Source of the DNA: Leptolyngbya sp. BC1307
Lineage (GTDB): Bacteria; Cyanobacteriota; Cyanobacteriia; Phormidesmidales; Phormidesmidaceae
Assembly (NCBI RefSeq): GCF_002286735.1
Contig: NZ_NRTA01000011.1
Location: 62,001 to 126,000, forward strand
DNA length: 64,000 nucleotides
Reading direction: 5' to 3'
Shown: piece after piece, positions 50,124 to 59,586 of the stretch
Position numbering within the stretch: position 1 is the first letter of the stretch
How the letters are laid out: each line of letters starts with the position of its first letter
The notes under the pieces: model-generated
What the model was told of the DNA's origin: nothing
What the model saw: the letters and a program-made list of their open reading frames with translations, nothing else
Databases searched by the model: none
Translations under genes and position numbers: made by a program

Positions 50124-53100
50124 ATGACGACAACTATTCGCTCTCTGTTTGATCCTCGCAAGGGTTTGGATCGCCCGATTGAAAAAGTAATTACATTCGC
50201 AGCGACCCAGCAAGATCGTCTGAAAGCAGAGATTTCCGAGTACGTAGTCACCGAGAGTATTGAAAACCAGTTTGAGCGACTGCTGAGCCGGATGCAGCTA
50301 GCGATGGAATCGGGCGGCGAAAATGAGATTGGGGTTTGGGTTTCAGGCTTTTATGGCTCGGGGAAAAGCTCTTTTACAAAGTACTTAGGGTTTGCCTTTG
50401 ATGCAGACCAGGATATTGAACAAACGCCTTTTTTGAGATATTTGCAAGACCGGCTAACCAAGCCGCAAACGAAGGCATTGTTAGGTACGGTAGCGCAGCG
50501 CTTTCCGGCGGCTGTGGTCATGCTAGATCTGGCGAGTGAAATGCTGGCGGGGGCGACGATGGAGGATGTTTCTAGCGTTCTCTATTACAAGGTTTTGGAA
50601 TGGGCGGGCTATTCTCGTAATCTCAAGGTAGCGGCGCTGGAACAGCGGATTGAGAAAGACGAGCGAGAGGCTGAGTTTCATGATCGGCTGGCAGCTTTAC
50701 TGCCAGATATTAGTTGGAATGAGCTGCGGAACGATCCCCTTTCGATTGATGCGCTGGTGCCTCAGCTCGCTCACGAAATGTATCCGGCGCTGTTTCCTTC
50801 AGAGAGTTCTTTCAATACAGGAACAGAAGACTATGTGCTGTTTGAGACAGACCGAGTGCAGGAAATGCTGGATATCATCCGGCGTAAGAGCGGTAAGGAG
50901 CATATTCTGTTCATTATCGACGAAGTAGGGCAGTACATTGCTTCGCGAGATAATCTAATCTTGAACCTGGATGGCCTGGCGAAGAATCTCAAAGGGAGAG
51001 GTGAGGGTAAGGTGTGGATTGTTTCCACGGCGCAGCAGACGCTGACGGAGGATGATCCGCGTGCCACGCTCAACTCGGACAAGCTGTACAAACTGAAAGA
51101 CCGGTTTCCAATTCAGATCGACCTTGAATCTAGTGATATTAAGGAGATTTGCTATCGGCGGCTACTGAGCAAATCACCGAGCGGGGAAGCTACGCTAGGG
51201 GCGCTGTTTGATACGCATGGGCAGGCACTTCGCCACAATACCAAGCTGAGAGAGGCCAAAACTTACGAAGCGGATTTTGACAAAACGACCTTTGTCAATC
51301 TCTATCCTTTTATGCCTGCTCATTTTGAGATTTTGCTCAATTTGCTAGGAGCCCTGGCTAAGTCTACAGGCGGGCTGGGGCTGCGGTCGGCGATTAAAGT
51401 GGTGCAAGACACGCTGATAGAAGAGATTAAAGGTGAGCAGCCAGTGGCTGATCGTCCGCTAGGGTGGCTAGCGACGACCGTGACGCTGTACGACATGCTG
51501 GATAAAGATATTCAGAGAGCGTTTCCGTCGGTTTATGGAGCGGCCCAGAAGACCTGCGATATCTACCGGGAAGATCCCCTGCATCAGGAGGTTGCCAAGT
51601 CGATTGCGGTGCTGCAAATTTTGGGAAACCTGCCGGTCACGGTTGAGAATTTGGCGAGCTTGATGCATTCTGCTGTAGATGCTGATTCTTTGGTGGGAGA
51701 AGTGCGGCAGGCAGTAGAGGCGATGCTGCAAGATCCGCTGGTGCCGCTCAGTGAAAAAGAAGGTGGTCTTGGATTTTTGAGCGAAAAGCTGCGCGATATT
51801 GAGCGGGAGAGGACTCAGCTACCGCCCCGGTCGGTAGAGGTGCGCAAGATTATCAACACAAGCTTGAGAGAGATTTTTGACCCGTTGCCCAAGGCTACTT
51901 TACCGGGCAGCTTTTCGGTGCGGGCCGGGTTGAAAGTGATGACCGGTCAGAATATTCAGAGTTTGGCTGGGGAGAAAGATCCGGTGCAACTGCTGGTGAA
52001 TTTTGCTGAGGCGACTGCGTATGAGGGCGATCGCACTACATTTGTTGAAGAATCACGGCAGCGGCAGGCTCAGGATACGATTTACGCCATTGGCAGAACG
52101 CATCCAAATGTACAAATGCTGGCAGAGGAAGTTTACCGCTGTCAGCGTATAGAAGAACTGTATCGGAATGACCCCGATCAGGAAGTGCGCGACTACTGTA
52201 AAAACCAGAAGCTGAGAGCTGATCGCCGCAGCGGTGAGGTGAAGCAGCTTTTGCAGCAGTCATTAAAGGAGGGTTCTTTCATTTTTCGGGGTCAGCCGAC
52301 GGCAGTGTCTACGCTGGGTTCGACGCTGCTAGAAGCGGCGCGTCAGCAGCTTGGCGAGGTTGCCGAGCAGGTGTTTGACCGCTACAGCGAAGCGCCAGTG
52401 AGGGCGGAGACAAGCTTGGCAGAGAAGTTTTTGAAGCAGCCGAATTTGTCAGCGATCGCCTCCGTCCTAGATCCCCTCGACCTGATCCAAAAAGTAGGCG
52501 GCAAGCCCCAAATCCAAACGAGCCAAAAGGCGGTGGTTAGCATCCGCGACTATATTGATCGCAACGGCACCGTAGAAGGCAAACGCCTGAGCGATCATTT
52601 TGGTGCACCGCCCTATGGCTGGTCGCCGGATACGCTGCGCTACATTTTGGCGGCGATGCTGGTGGCCGGTGAGATTACGCTGAAGATATCGGGCCGAGAG
52701 GTGAAAACGGCTGGACAAAAGGCGATTGAGGCGCTGAAAACTAACAAGAGCTTTAGCAAGGTGGGGGTGGGGCTGCGAGATTATCGACCACCCATCGAAG
52801 TGCTAGACCGGGCCAGTGAACGCTTGACTGAGCTGACGGGCGAGAGCGTGATTCCGCTAGAGCAGGAGATTGCTAGGGTAGCGCTGAAGCGGTTTCCGCG
52901 CGACCAGCAGCAGTACAGCCCGCTAGAAGGCAAGCTGGAGAGTCTGAATGTGGTAGGAGCCCAGCGCCTTCGGTCTTTGAATCAGGAGCTGGCAGATATG
53001 CTGCTGAGTGATGCTTCTGAGGCACCGGAGCGTCTGGGGGGTGAAGACTCAGCGCTGTACGAAGACCTGAAGTGGGCATCTGAGCTGAAGCGAGCTTTGG

Positions 53101-53765
53101 ACGATGGGCTGGCAGAGACGTTGAAGCAGTTGCAAATGCATCAGCGAGAGCTAGCAGACTTGCCGGATACCGGTATTTTGGGCACACTGCGCCTGGAGCT
53201 GGCAGAAGAGTTAGAACTGCTAGAGCAGCGGTTGAGCCGGGATGATTTTTATCGGCACAGTACCGAGTTTAATACGACGCTGACGGCGATTCGGACGGGG
53301 GTTCGAGACGCGGTAAGGCAGCTCGCTGAGCAGCAGCAAAAGCTGGCAGATGGCGGCATAGAAGACTTACAGCGATTGCCCGATTGGGCGGAGCTGACGG
53401 ACATTGAGCGCAGCAACGTGAGGACGACGCTAGAGGGCTATCTGATTGAGTCGCCTGCGGAGAATTTGCAGGGGTTAAAGCGGCTGTGGGCCGGTGACTA
53501 TGCGCTGAATAACGCGATCAGGGAGCAGAAGCGGAAAATTGCCCAGACGGCTGAAGGGCGAAGGCTAAAGCGTCGCGAGGAAGAAATTCAGCAGGCCAAA
53601 AAGGCAGGCGATGGTGCGGTGAGCGTGTTTACCGCGTCGGTGCAGATCCCGGCGAGGGTAACTTCGCTGCGGCAGTTGGAGGATGTGCTGACGCGGCTAC
53701 AGGCGCTGAAGGCAGATATGCCGGGGTATGGTCAGATTGATGTGGTAATTGAATTGCAGGAGTAG
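50124..53765 (+). CDS. brxC: BREX P-loop ATPase BrxC
   Basis: Protein of 1213 residues from ATG 50124 (MTTTIRSLFDPRKGLDRPIE), where homology begins. Walker A VSGFYGSGKSSFTK lies at about 72 and Walker B HILFIIDEVGQYI at about 260. The long C-terminal region is helical with leucine-rich coiled-coil stretches (ELADLPDTGILGTLRLELAE, LEQRLSRDDF). BrxC is the large AAA-type scaffold required for BREX defence and methylation. The length matches type 1 and type 6 members. No frameshift or insertion was seen. Confidence 0.93.
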   Translation: MTTTIRSLFDPRKGLDRPIEKVITFAATQQDRLKAEISEYVVTESIENQFERLLSRMQLAMESGGENEIGVWVSGFYGSGKSSFTKYLGFAFDADQDIEQTPFLRYLQDRLTKPQTKALLGTVAQRFPAAVVMLDLASEMLAGATMEDVSSVLYYKVLEWAGYSRNLKVAALEQRIEKDEREAEFHDRLAALLPDISWNELRNDPLSIDALVPQLAHEMYPALFPSESSFNTGTEDYVLFETDRVQEMLDIIRRKSGKEHILFIIDEVGQYIASRDNLILNLDGLAKNLKGRGEGKVWIVSTAQQTLTEDDPRATLNSDKLYKLKDRFPIQIDLESSDIKEICYRRLLSKSPSGEATLGALFDTHGQALRHNTKLREAKTYEADFDKTTFVNLYPFMPAHFEILLNLLGALAKSTGGLGLRSAIKVVQDTLIEEIKGEQPVADRPLGWLATTVTLYDMLDKDIQRAFPSVYGAAQKTCDIYREDPLHQEVAKSIAVLQILGNLPVTVENLASLMHSAVDADSLVGEVRQAVEAMLQDPLVPLSEKEGGLGFLSEKLRDIERERTQLPPRSVEVRKIINTSLREIFDPLPKATLPGSFSVRAGLKVMTGQNIQSLAGEKDPVQLLVNFAEATAYEGDRTTFVEESRQRQAQDTIYAIGRTHPNVQMLAEEVYRCQRIEELYRNDPDQEVRDYCKNQKLRADRRSGEVKQLLQQSLKEGSFIFRGQPTAVSTLGSTLLEAARQQLGEVAEQVFDRYSEAPVRAETSLAEKFLKQPNLSAIASVLDPLDLIQKVGGKPQIQTSQKAVVSIRDYIDRNGTVEGKRLSDHFGAPPYGWSPDTLRYILAAMLVAGEITLKISGREVKTAGQKAIEALKTNKSFSKVGVGLRDYRPPIEVLDRASERLTELTGESVIPLEQEIARVALKRFPRDQQQYSPLEGKLESLNVVGAQRLRSLNQELADMLLSDASEAPERLGGEDSALYEDLKWASELKRALDDGLAETLKQLQMHQRELADLPDTGILGTLRLELAEELELLEQRLSRDDFYRHSTEFNTTLTAIRTGVRDAVRQLAEQQQKLADGGIEDLQRLPDWAELTDIERSNVRTTLEGYLIESPAENLQGLKRLWAGDYALNNAIREQKRKIAQTAEGRRLKRREEEIQQAKKAGDGAVSVFTASVQIPARVTSLRQLEDVLTRLQALKADMPGYGQIDVVIELQE

Positions 53766-53816
53766 CTGCGTATCGTAAGCTGCCCATAAAGAGGCAACCG
53801 ACAAGGGACAGACAGT

Positions 53817-56243
53817 ATGGCGTTTGATCAGGCGACTCGGAATCGGTTGCAGCGGTTTGTGAGTGAGGGGCGGGCTTTGCTGACGGAGGAGTTTACCCGT
53901 CAGTTGCAAAATGACTATGGCCTGGATCCAGAGTCGGGAGCGGTGACGCCGCTGGAGCGGATGGGGCATTTGGATAGTGCGCGGCAGGAGACGGCTCGGA
54001 TTTTGCGGGTGACGTTGGCGCACTATCAGGCGGGCAGTCAGGTGAGCAGCCAGGCGGGCAGTCAGGCGGCGAAGGACAAGGATTTGCTAGAGCGGATTGT
54101 GCGGGAGCAGGCGTTTACGGTGCTGAATCGGCTGGCGGCGCTGCGGATGGCGGAGGCGCGTGGTTTTTTGATTGAGTCGGTGGCGGTGGGGTATCGCTCG
54201 CAGGGGTTTCAGCTCTATGCGCGGCTGGCGGGCAGCGGTTTGGGCGAGACGGGGGATGCTTACCGCTGCTATTTGTTCAGTTTGTTTGATGAGTTTGCGC
54301 TGGATTTGGCGGTGCTGTTTGATCGCTTTTCGCCGATGGGGCGGCTGTTTCCGCGTGAGGCGACGCTGCTAGCACTGCTGGAGCTGATGAACGATGAGGA
54401 GATTTCGCCGCTGTGGGCTGAGGATGAAACAGTCGGCTGGATTTATCAGTATTTTAACGCCAAGGAGGAGCGTACTCAGATGCGTAAGGCGTCGTCTGCG
54501 CCGCGTAACAGCCGGGAGCTGGCGGTGCGGAATCAGTTTTTTACGCCGCGCTATGTGGTGGAGTTTTTGACCGACAACACGTTGGGGCGAACGTGGTACG
54601 AGATGACGCAGGGGGAGACGGGACTAACGGAGTCTTGTGCGTACCTGGTGCGGCGATCCACGGAGGTGTTTTTGCCCGATCCGGCTCAGCCACTGACGAC
54701 GGCTCCAGCGGCGCGGTGGGTAAAGGCGGTTGCCGAGGGGGACTTTTCTAAGCTGCCGGAGGATCCTTCGATTGAGGAACTCTCTGAGCTTTCGCTGGTG
54801 ATTGATGGCTATGAAGTTGCTGGGCGGCACGGCTATGAAGATGTTGTAGCCTGGGCAGACGGGCAGCTTGAGCAGTACCGGCAGAGCGGGGTTTGGGCGC
54901 TGTCGAGTTTGGAGCTATGGCTGGTTCTGTTTCGGTTGCAGCGCTACTGGGGGCGCAGAAGCTGTGAGCTGAAGGAGACTTTTTATGAGGAGTGGCGTTC
55001 GGTGTATCGGGCGTTTCGAGAGGCGTTTGCAACGGCAGATAAGCCTCAGGCGGAGGTGCTGAAGCAGCCGGTGTATGTGGCGTACCGGGCGCTGAAAGAT
55101 CCGCGTGAGATTCGGATGCTGGATCCGGCCTGCGGGTCGATGCATTTTGGGCTGTATGCGTTTGATTTGTATGAGCGGATGTATGCGGAGGCTTGGGAGC
55201 TAGAGCAGCAGGGAGAGGTGCTATGGCGGCGTCAGGGGCTGAAGCCCTTGGCAGATACGTATGACAGTAAGGAAGATTTGATTAGGGATGTGCCAAGGCT
55301 GATTATTGAGTGCAATATTCACGGGGTAGATATTGATTCGCGGGCGGTGCAGATTGCGGGGCTGTCGCTGTGGCTGCGGGCGCAAAGGAGCTGGCAGGGG
55401 CAGGGGCTAAAGATGAGAGATCGGCCTCAGATTCAGAAGTCGCATATTGTATGCGCGGAGCCGATGCCGGGGGAGGCGCATTTGCTGGCGGAGTTTGTGG
55501 AGCAGCATTTGTCGGCGTCGCCAGAGCAGCGGCTGATTGGGCAGTTAGTAAAGCGGGTGTTTGAGGCGATGAAGCTGGCGGGCGAGGCGGGAACCTTGCT
55601 GAGAATTGATCGGACGATTGAGCGAGATATTCAGGAAGCGAAGGAGCAGTGGGCAAAGCTGCCAAAGGGAGAGCAGCTAGTGCTAATGGATTTGGATGCA
55701 GATCAGCCGAAGCAGCAGGAGCTGGCTTTGGCCGTGGCTGAGATTACAGATGAGCGGTTTTGGCTGAAGGCTGAAGATGAAATTTATGCAGCGCTGAGGC
55801 GGTATGCAGAAAAAGCTGAGAGATTAGATACGGACGCTGACGAACGGTCGGGGCGGTTTCAGCGGCGGCTGTTTGCCCAGGATGCGGCGAAGGGATTTGC
55901 CTTTGTGGATTTGTGCCGGAAGCGCTACAGCGTGACGCTGATGAATCCGCCGTTTGGGGCGGGTAGCTTGCAGACAAAAGCGATGCTAGCGAAGGCTTAT
56001 CCACGGACTAAGAATGATGTGTATGCGGCTTTTGTAGAGCGGGGGCTACAAGTGCTAGAGACGGCTGGGCATTTGGGGGCGATTACGTCGCGGACGGGCT
56101 TTTTCTTATCGTCGTTTCAAAAGTGGCGGGAGGAGATTTTGCTGAAGGAATCGCGGCCTACGGTGTTTGCGGATTTGGGGGCGGGGGTTTTGGATGCGGC
56201 GATGGTGGAGACGGCTGCGTATTGCCTAGTCAAGGTAATTTAG
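53817..56243 (+). CDS. pglX: PglX adenine methyltransferase, N-terminal part (gene interrupted)
   Basis: This 808-residue frame holds the catalytic half of the BREX methyltransferase PglX. NQFFTPRYVVEFLTDNTLGRTW precedes motif I MLDPACGSMHFGLYAFDLYE (about 433) and motif IV LMNPPFGAGS (about 709). It ends abruptly after DAAMVETAAYCLVKV, where PglX normally continues into its target-recognition part. That continuation is found about 980 bases downstream, at 57221. The gap holds a toxin-antitoxin pair. Without its recognition part this product alone is unlikely to methylate DNA specifically. Codons in this half favour G at the third position. Confidence 0.9.
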   Translation: MAFDQATRNRLQRFVSEGRALLTEEFTRQLQNDYGLDPESGAVTPLERMGHLDSARQETARILRVTLAHYQAGSQVSSQAGSQAAKDKDLLERIVREQAFTVLNRLAALRMAEARGFLIESVAVGYRSQGFQLYARLAGSGLGETGDAYRCYLFSLFDEFALDLAVLFDRFSPMGRLFPREATLLALLELMNDEEISPLWAEDETVGWIYQYFNAKEERTQMRKASSAPRNSRELAVRNQFFTPRYVVEFLTDNTLGRTWYEMTQGETGLTESCAYLVRRSTEVFLPDPAQPLTTAPAARWVKAVAEGDFSKLPEDPSIEELSELSLVIDGYEVAGRHGYEDVVAWADGQLEQYRQSGVWALSSLELWLVLFRLQRYWGRRSCELKETFYEEWRSVYRAFREAFATADKPQAEVLKQPVYVAYRALKDPREIRMLDPACGSMHFGLYAFDLYERMYAEAWELEQQGEVLWRRQGLKPLADTYDSKEDLIRDVPRLIIECNIHGVDIDSRAVQIAGLSLWLRAQRSWQGQGLKMRDRPQIQKSHIVCAEPMPGEAHLLAEFVEQHLSASPEQRLIGQLVKRVFEAMKLAGEAGTLLRIDRTIERDIQEAKEQWAKLPKGEQLVLMDLDADQPKQQELALAVAEITDERFWLKAEDEIYAALRRYAEKAERLDTDADERSGRFQRRLFAQDAAKGFAFVDLCRKRYSVTLMNPPFGAGSLQTKAMLAKAYPRTKNDVYAAFVERGLQVLETAGHLGAITSRTGFFLSSFQKWREEILLKESRPTVFADLGAGVLDAAMVETAAYCLVKVI

Positions 56244-56324
56244 CTTTTTGAATTAGGCTCAAAGTCGTTAGGTAGCTTTATGCTGGAGAGGCGTTGATGT
56301 TCGATATGAGGAGGGACTTGAAGG

Positions 56325-56567
56325 ATGCTTCAAACTGAAGTACGTCAGAAACTGCATCAGCAGATCGATCAGCTTCCGGCTGATTTGCTGGAGTTGGTTG
56401 CTGAGTTTTTAGAATTCGTCAGGTTCAAGCGTGCTAGGGCCACGAACTCTACTCAGCGCCCTGACATGAAGGGGCTGTGGGCTGATTTTGATTTTGATAT
56501 TGGCGAAGAAGATATCGCTGCTGCGCGGAAAGAACTGTGGAATAATTTTCCGAAGGATATTGCATGA
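56325..56567 (+). CDS. DUF2281-type antitoxin
   Basis: Protein of 80 residues. QKLHQQIDQLPADLLELVAEFLEFVRF is the DUF2281 core, and the tail DFDFDIGEEDIAAARKELWNNF would wrap the toxin. Antitoxins of this kind pair with PIN-domain RNases and repress their own operon. The start of the toxin gene overlaps its end by four bases (ATGA). The pair sits inside the interrupted pglX gene, the only such arrangement in the window. Confidence 0.88.
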   Translation: MLQTEVRQKLHQQIDQLPADLLELVAEFLEFVRFKRARATNSTQRPDMKGLWADFDFDIGEEDIAAARKELWNNFPKDIA

Positions 56568-56968
56568 GCGCTGTTGTGGCAGATACCCATGCTGTGATCT
56601 GGTTCCTAAGGAATGCGAAGCAGTTATCAGATAATGCTGCTACTGCTATGGATGGTGCCATTCAGTCTAATCAGCCTATCTACATTGCTTCTATTTCTTT
56701 AGTCGAAATGGTTTATTTGACGGAGCGGGACAGAATCCCAGCCGCTGCATTTGAGAAGTTGATGGCAACTTTAGATAAGCCTATTAGCACATTTGAAGTT
56801 GTCCCCCTCGATCTCACTATCACGCTTGAGCTAGCCAGTATTGATCGCGCTATTGTCCCTGAAATGCCCGATCGCATCATCGCCGCCACGGCTCAATCTT
56901 TGGGGCTCCCTCTTGTTACTCGCGATCGCTCAATCCAAAACCTCTCGACTCTCAAAACTATTTGGTAA
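56564..56968 (+). CDS. PIN-domain toxin (VapC family)
   Basis: Protein of 134 residues with the PIN ribonuclease fold: VADTHAVIWFL supplies the first aspartate (about D6), LVEMVYL the glutamate (about E46), MPDRIIAATAQ the next aspartate (about D105) and VTRDRSIQNL the fourth (about D123). All four metal-binding acids are present, so it is probably active. The partner antitoxin lies directly upstream. VapC-type toxins cleave tRNA or rRNA and stop growth when the antitoxin is lost. Placement inside pglX could make loss of this segment costly. Confidence 0.9.
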   Translation: MSAVVADTHAVIWFLRNAKQLSDNAATAMDGAIQSNQPIYIASISLVEMVYLTERDRIPAAAFEKLMATLDKPISTFEVVPLDLTITLELASIDRAIVPEMPDRIIAATAQSLGLPLVTRDRSIQNLSTLKTIW

Positions 56969-57074
56969 GGCATCTAGAATATGACTGTAATCAATATTCA
57001 CAAGAAGTGTAAGAAACGCGATCACCCACAGAATTTCGATGATGTATTTGCTTAATACTCACTACTGTAATTGA

Positions 57075-57221
57075 ATGAACCGGAAGCAAATTACTGAGAT
57101 GCAAGACTTGCCGATTCATTACTATTTTGATGTTAATTTTAATCAGGTTTGGCAGACGGGTGAGCAAGATTTGCCGGTACTAAAAAGTACATTTGTCATG
57201 CTGTTACAAAAGAAAAATTAA
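57075..57221 (+). CDS. Possible 48-residue leader ORF coupled to the pglX C-terminal half
   Basis: A short frame beginning MNRKQITEMQDLPIHYYFDV and ending QKKN has its TAA stop overlapping the ATG of the next gene (TAATG at 57219-57223). I see no family and no strong ribosome-binding site. The overlap would allow ribosomes to reinitiate on the downstream PglX half. It may equally be remnant DNA brought with the toxin-antitoxin insertion. The stretch 56969-57074 before it shows no other gene. Confidence 0.35.
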   Translation: MNRKQITEMQDLPIHYYFDVNFNQVWQTGEQDLPVLKSTFVMLLQKKN

Positions 57222-59194
57222 TGTCTGGAACTATCTTCTTCCGACTGCTTGATGCAGAAGACAAAGGGCTTGCTTTACTACAAGCTGTCGATGCTCTGCC
57301 ACAAGAGCCAACACCAGAATCAATTATAACAAAGTCACGTTCTTTTCAACAAGTTCCAGGGTCGCCATTTTCTTATTGGGTAAATGAATCAATTAGAAAG
57401 AAGTTTGCTCAGTTGGAACTTCTTGAGTCGGATAGCAGGACAGCTAAACAGGGCTTAGCGACGGCAGAAGATTTTCGTTTTGTTAGAACTATGTGGGAGG
57501 GAAATCTATCGAAGCGTAAAACGCCACAGGTTTTTCCTTTTGCGAAAGGCGGTGGTTTTTCGAAGTTCTATGCCGATATTTATCTAAGCGTAAATTGGAG
57601 TAATTCTGGGAACGAAATTGCTGCCTTTCCGAGAGCTTACATTCGCAATGCAGACTATTACTTTAGACCTGGATTAACTTGGTCTCTTCGTAGTCAGAAA
57701 GGATTGAGTGTTCGGTTGATCCCCAGGGGTTGTACTTTTGGACATAAAGGGCCAAGTATCTTTCTGAAAGACGATAATCTGCAAGAAATTTTATCGCTAT
57801 TAGCTATAGCAAACAGCCAAGCCTTCCTTGCTCTCGTCGAATTGCAAATGGCCTTTGGTTCCTACGAAGTAGGTGTCCTTCAGAGAACGCCTATTCCAGA
57901 GCTGAACAAGGAATCTAAGATAAACCTTGCTGATTTAGCTCATAGATCTTGGTTACTCAAACGAGACTTAGACACCAGCACCCAAACATCCCATGCCTTT
58001 ATCCTTCCTGCCCTTCTTCAGACTAAAGGTACTACCCTTACTGGTCGCGCTCAATCTTGGACAACAAGAATCACTGCTACTGAACAACAGCTTTCTGATA
58101 TTCAGCAAGAAATCGATGACATTGCCTTCAAGCTTTACGATATCAGCCCCGAAGAAATCAGCAGCAATCAACAATCCATAGCCACCGAAGTTGAAACTGA
58201 GGAAGACGAAGACACCATAGAACCTGCCGATCTATCCGCTCTCACCCATAGCCTAATCGAGTATAATCTCGGCACCGCCCTGGGCCGCTTCGACATCCGC
58301 CTCGCCACCGAAGAGCGCGAACAACCTCCCGAACCCGAACCCTTCGATCCACTCCCCGCCTGCTCCCCCGGCATGTTGGTCGCAAACAATAATCTCCCTC
58401 CGACCTCCCCTGAAGAACTTCCCCCCAATTACCCTGTCGATATCCCCTTCAACGGCATTTTAGTAGATGACGAAAGTCACCCAAACGACATCATCCGCCG
58501 CATTCGCCCAGTCTTCGACATCATCTTTTCAGACCAAGCAGGAGACATCGAACAAGAAGCCTGCCAACACCTCAAAACCGCCAGCCTACGCGACTACTTC
58601 GCCAAACCCAACGCCTTCTTCACCCAGCACCTCAGCCGCTACTCCAAAAGCCGCCGCTACGCCCCCCTCTACTGGCCCCTCTCCACCCCCTCCGGCAGCT
58701 ACACCCTCTGGATTTACTACCACCGCCTCACCGACCAAACCCTCTACACCGCCATCAACGACCACCTCGAACCCAAACTCCGCCAAACCACCCAAACCGT
58801 CACCCAGCTCCTTAGCCAACCCAACCGCAGCAGCGCCGACAGCCAAACCCTCGAAACCCTGCAAACCCTAGAACAAGAACTCACCGACCTGCGCGACCAG
58901 CTCCTCCGCATCGCCCAGCTCCCCTACAAACCCAACCTCAACGACGGCGTCCAAATCACCGCCGCCCCCCTCTGGCCGCTCTTTCGCCTAAAAAAATGGC
59001 AAGACAAGCTCAAAGACACCTGGGAAGCCCTCGAAACCGGTGACTACGACTGGGCACACCTGGCCTACAGCATTTGGCCTGAGCGAGTGCAGGAGAAGTG
59101 TAAAAAGGATAGATCATTGGCGATCGCCCACAACCTCGAATCCCTCTACGAACCCCCACCCGAAACTACTCCGAAAAAGAAGAAAAGGAAATAG
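57221..59194 (+). CDS. pglX: PglX methyltransferase, C-terminal part (target-recognition and C-terminal domains)
   Basis: Protein of 657 residues starting at ATG 57221 with SGTIFFRLLDAEDKGLALLQ, a segment that normally continues PglX past its catalytic part. Then come PGSPFSYWVNESIRKKF and WEGNLSKRKT, typical of target-recognition domains, a helical middle and a C-terminus ending in PPPETTPKKKKRK. The first 800 bases are AT-rich; from about 58250 the gene becomes strongly C-rich, unlike the G-rich N-terminal half. This suggests the recognition part came from another source. Together with the upstream half it would rebuild a PglX of ordinary domain content if the two proteins associate. Confidence 0.85.
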   Translation: MSGTIFFRLLDAEDKGLALLQAVDALPQEPTPESIITKSRSFQQVPGSPFSYWVNESIRKKFAQLELLESDSRTAKQGLATAEDFRFVRTMWEGNLSKRKTPQVFPFAKGGGFSKFYADIYLSVNWSNSGNEIAAFPRAYIRNADYYFRPGLTWSLRSQKGLSVRLIPRGCTFGHKGPSIFLKDDNLQEILSLLAIANSQAFLALVELQMAFGSYEVGVLQRTPIPELNKESKINLADLAHRSWLLKRDLDTSTQTSHAFILPALLQTKGTTLTGRAQSWTTRITATEQQLSDIQQEIDDIAFKLYDISPEEISSNQQSIATEVETEEDEDTIEPADLSALTHSLIEYNLGTALGRFDIRLATEEREQPPEPEPFDPLPACSPGMLVANNNLPPTSPEELPPNYPVDIPFNGILVDDESHPNDIIRRIRPVFDIIFSDQAGDIEQEACQHLKTASLRDYFAKPNAFFTQHLSRYSKSRRYAPLYWPLSTPSGSYTLWIYYHRLTDQTLYTAINDHLEPKLRQTTQTVTQLLSQPNRSSADSQTLETLQTLEQELTDLRDQLLRIAQLPYKPNLNDGVQITAAPLWPLFRLKKWQDKLKDTWEALETGDYDWAHLAYSIWPERVQEKCKKDRSLAIAHNLESLYEPPPETTPKKKKRK

Positions 59195-59298
59195 CGTATC
59201 CATCCCCACTGACATCTGAGTAGACACTTATCCGAGCAGACACTCACTTTCAGTACAATAGGCGCAGCGACCCAGAGAAAATAGCCGATAGAATAGCG

Positions 59299-59586
59299 AT
59301 GACGCCAAAACAGCAGCTTCTTAAAGAGCTAGAAAACACACCGACGCCCCTGGTAACCGCAGTTCTCAACTTTCTGCGCTTCCTGAAGGCAAAGCAGCCC
59401 CCAACCGACTTTGCGGAATTTGCAGGCATAGCAGCAGATGACTACAGCCCCATAGACAACACTATTGAGAATGCCGAGCGCGATCGCCAGCCCAAACGCA
59501 AACCCGGATTACACCCGGATGCTTTCGTCATCAGCGATGACTTTAACGAGCCACTACTTGATAGCTTCTGGCTGGGTGAAGAATAA
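59299..59586 (+). CDS. Orphan DUF2281-type antitoxin
   Basis: Protein of 95 residues. LLKELENTPTPLVTAVLNFLRFL is the DUF2281-like core, and the acidic tail VISDDFNEPLLDSFWLGEE is the toxin-binding signature common in these antitoxins. The expected partner, a PIN or RelE toxin, is missing: its place is taken by pglZ, whose ATG overlaps this stop (TAATG). It may have lost its toxin, act on the PIN toxin upstream, or regulate pglZ by translational coupling. Confidence 0.75.
   Translation: MTPKQQLLKELENTPTPLVTAVLNFLRFLKAKQPPTDFAEFAGIAADDYSPIDNTIENAERDRQPKRKPGLHPDAFVISDDFNEPLLDSFWLGEE

Noticed and set aside
56244-57220. Insertion sequence as the cause of the pglX split
   Set aside because: No transposase frame, terminal inverted repeats or target duplication were seen; only the toxin-antitoxin pair and a short ORF are present.
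58467-58871. Pro/Ser/Thr-rich frame inside the pglX C-terminal half
   Set aside because: Its composition is the effect of the C-rich codons of pglX read in another frame.
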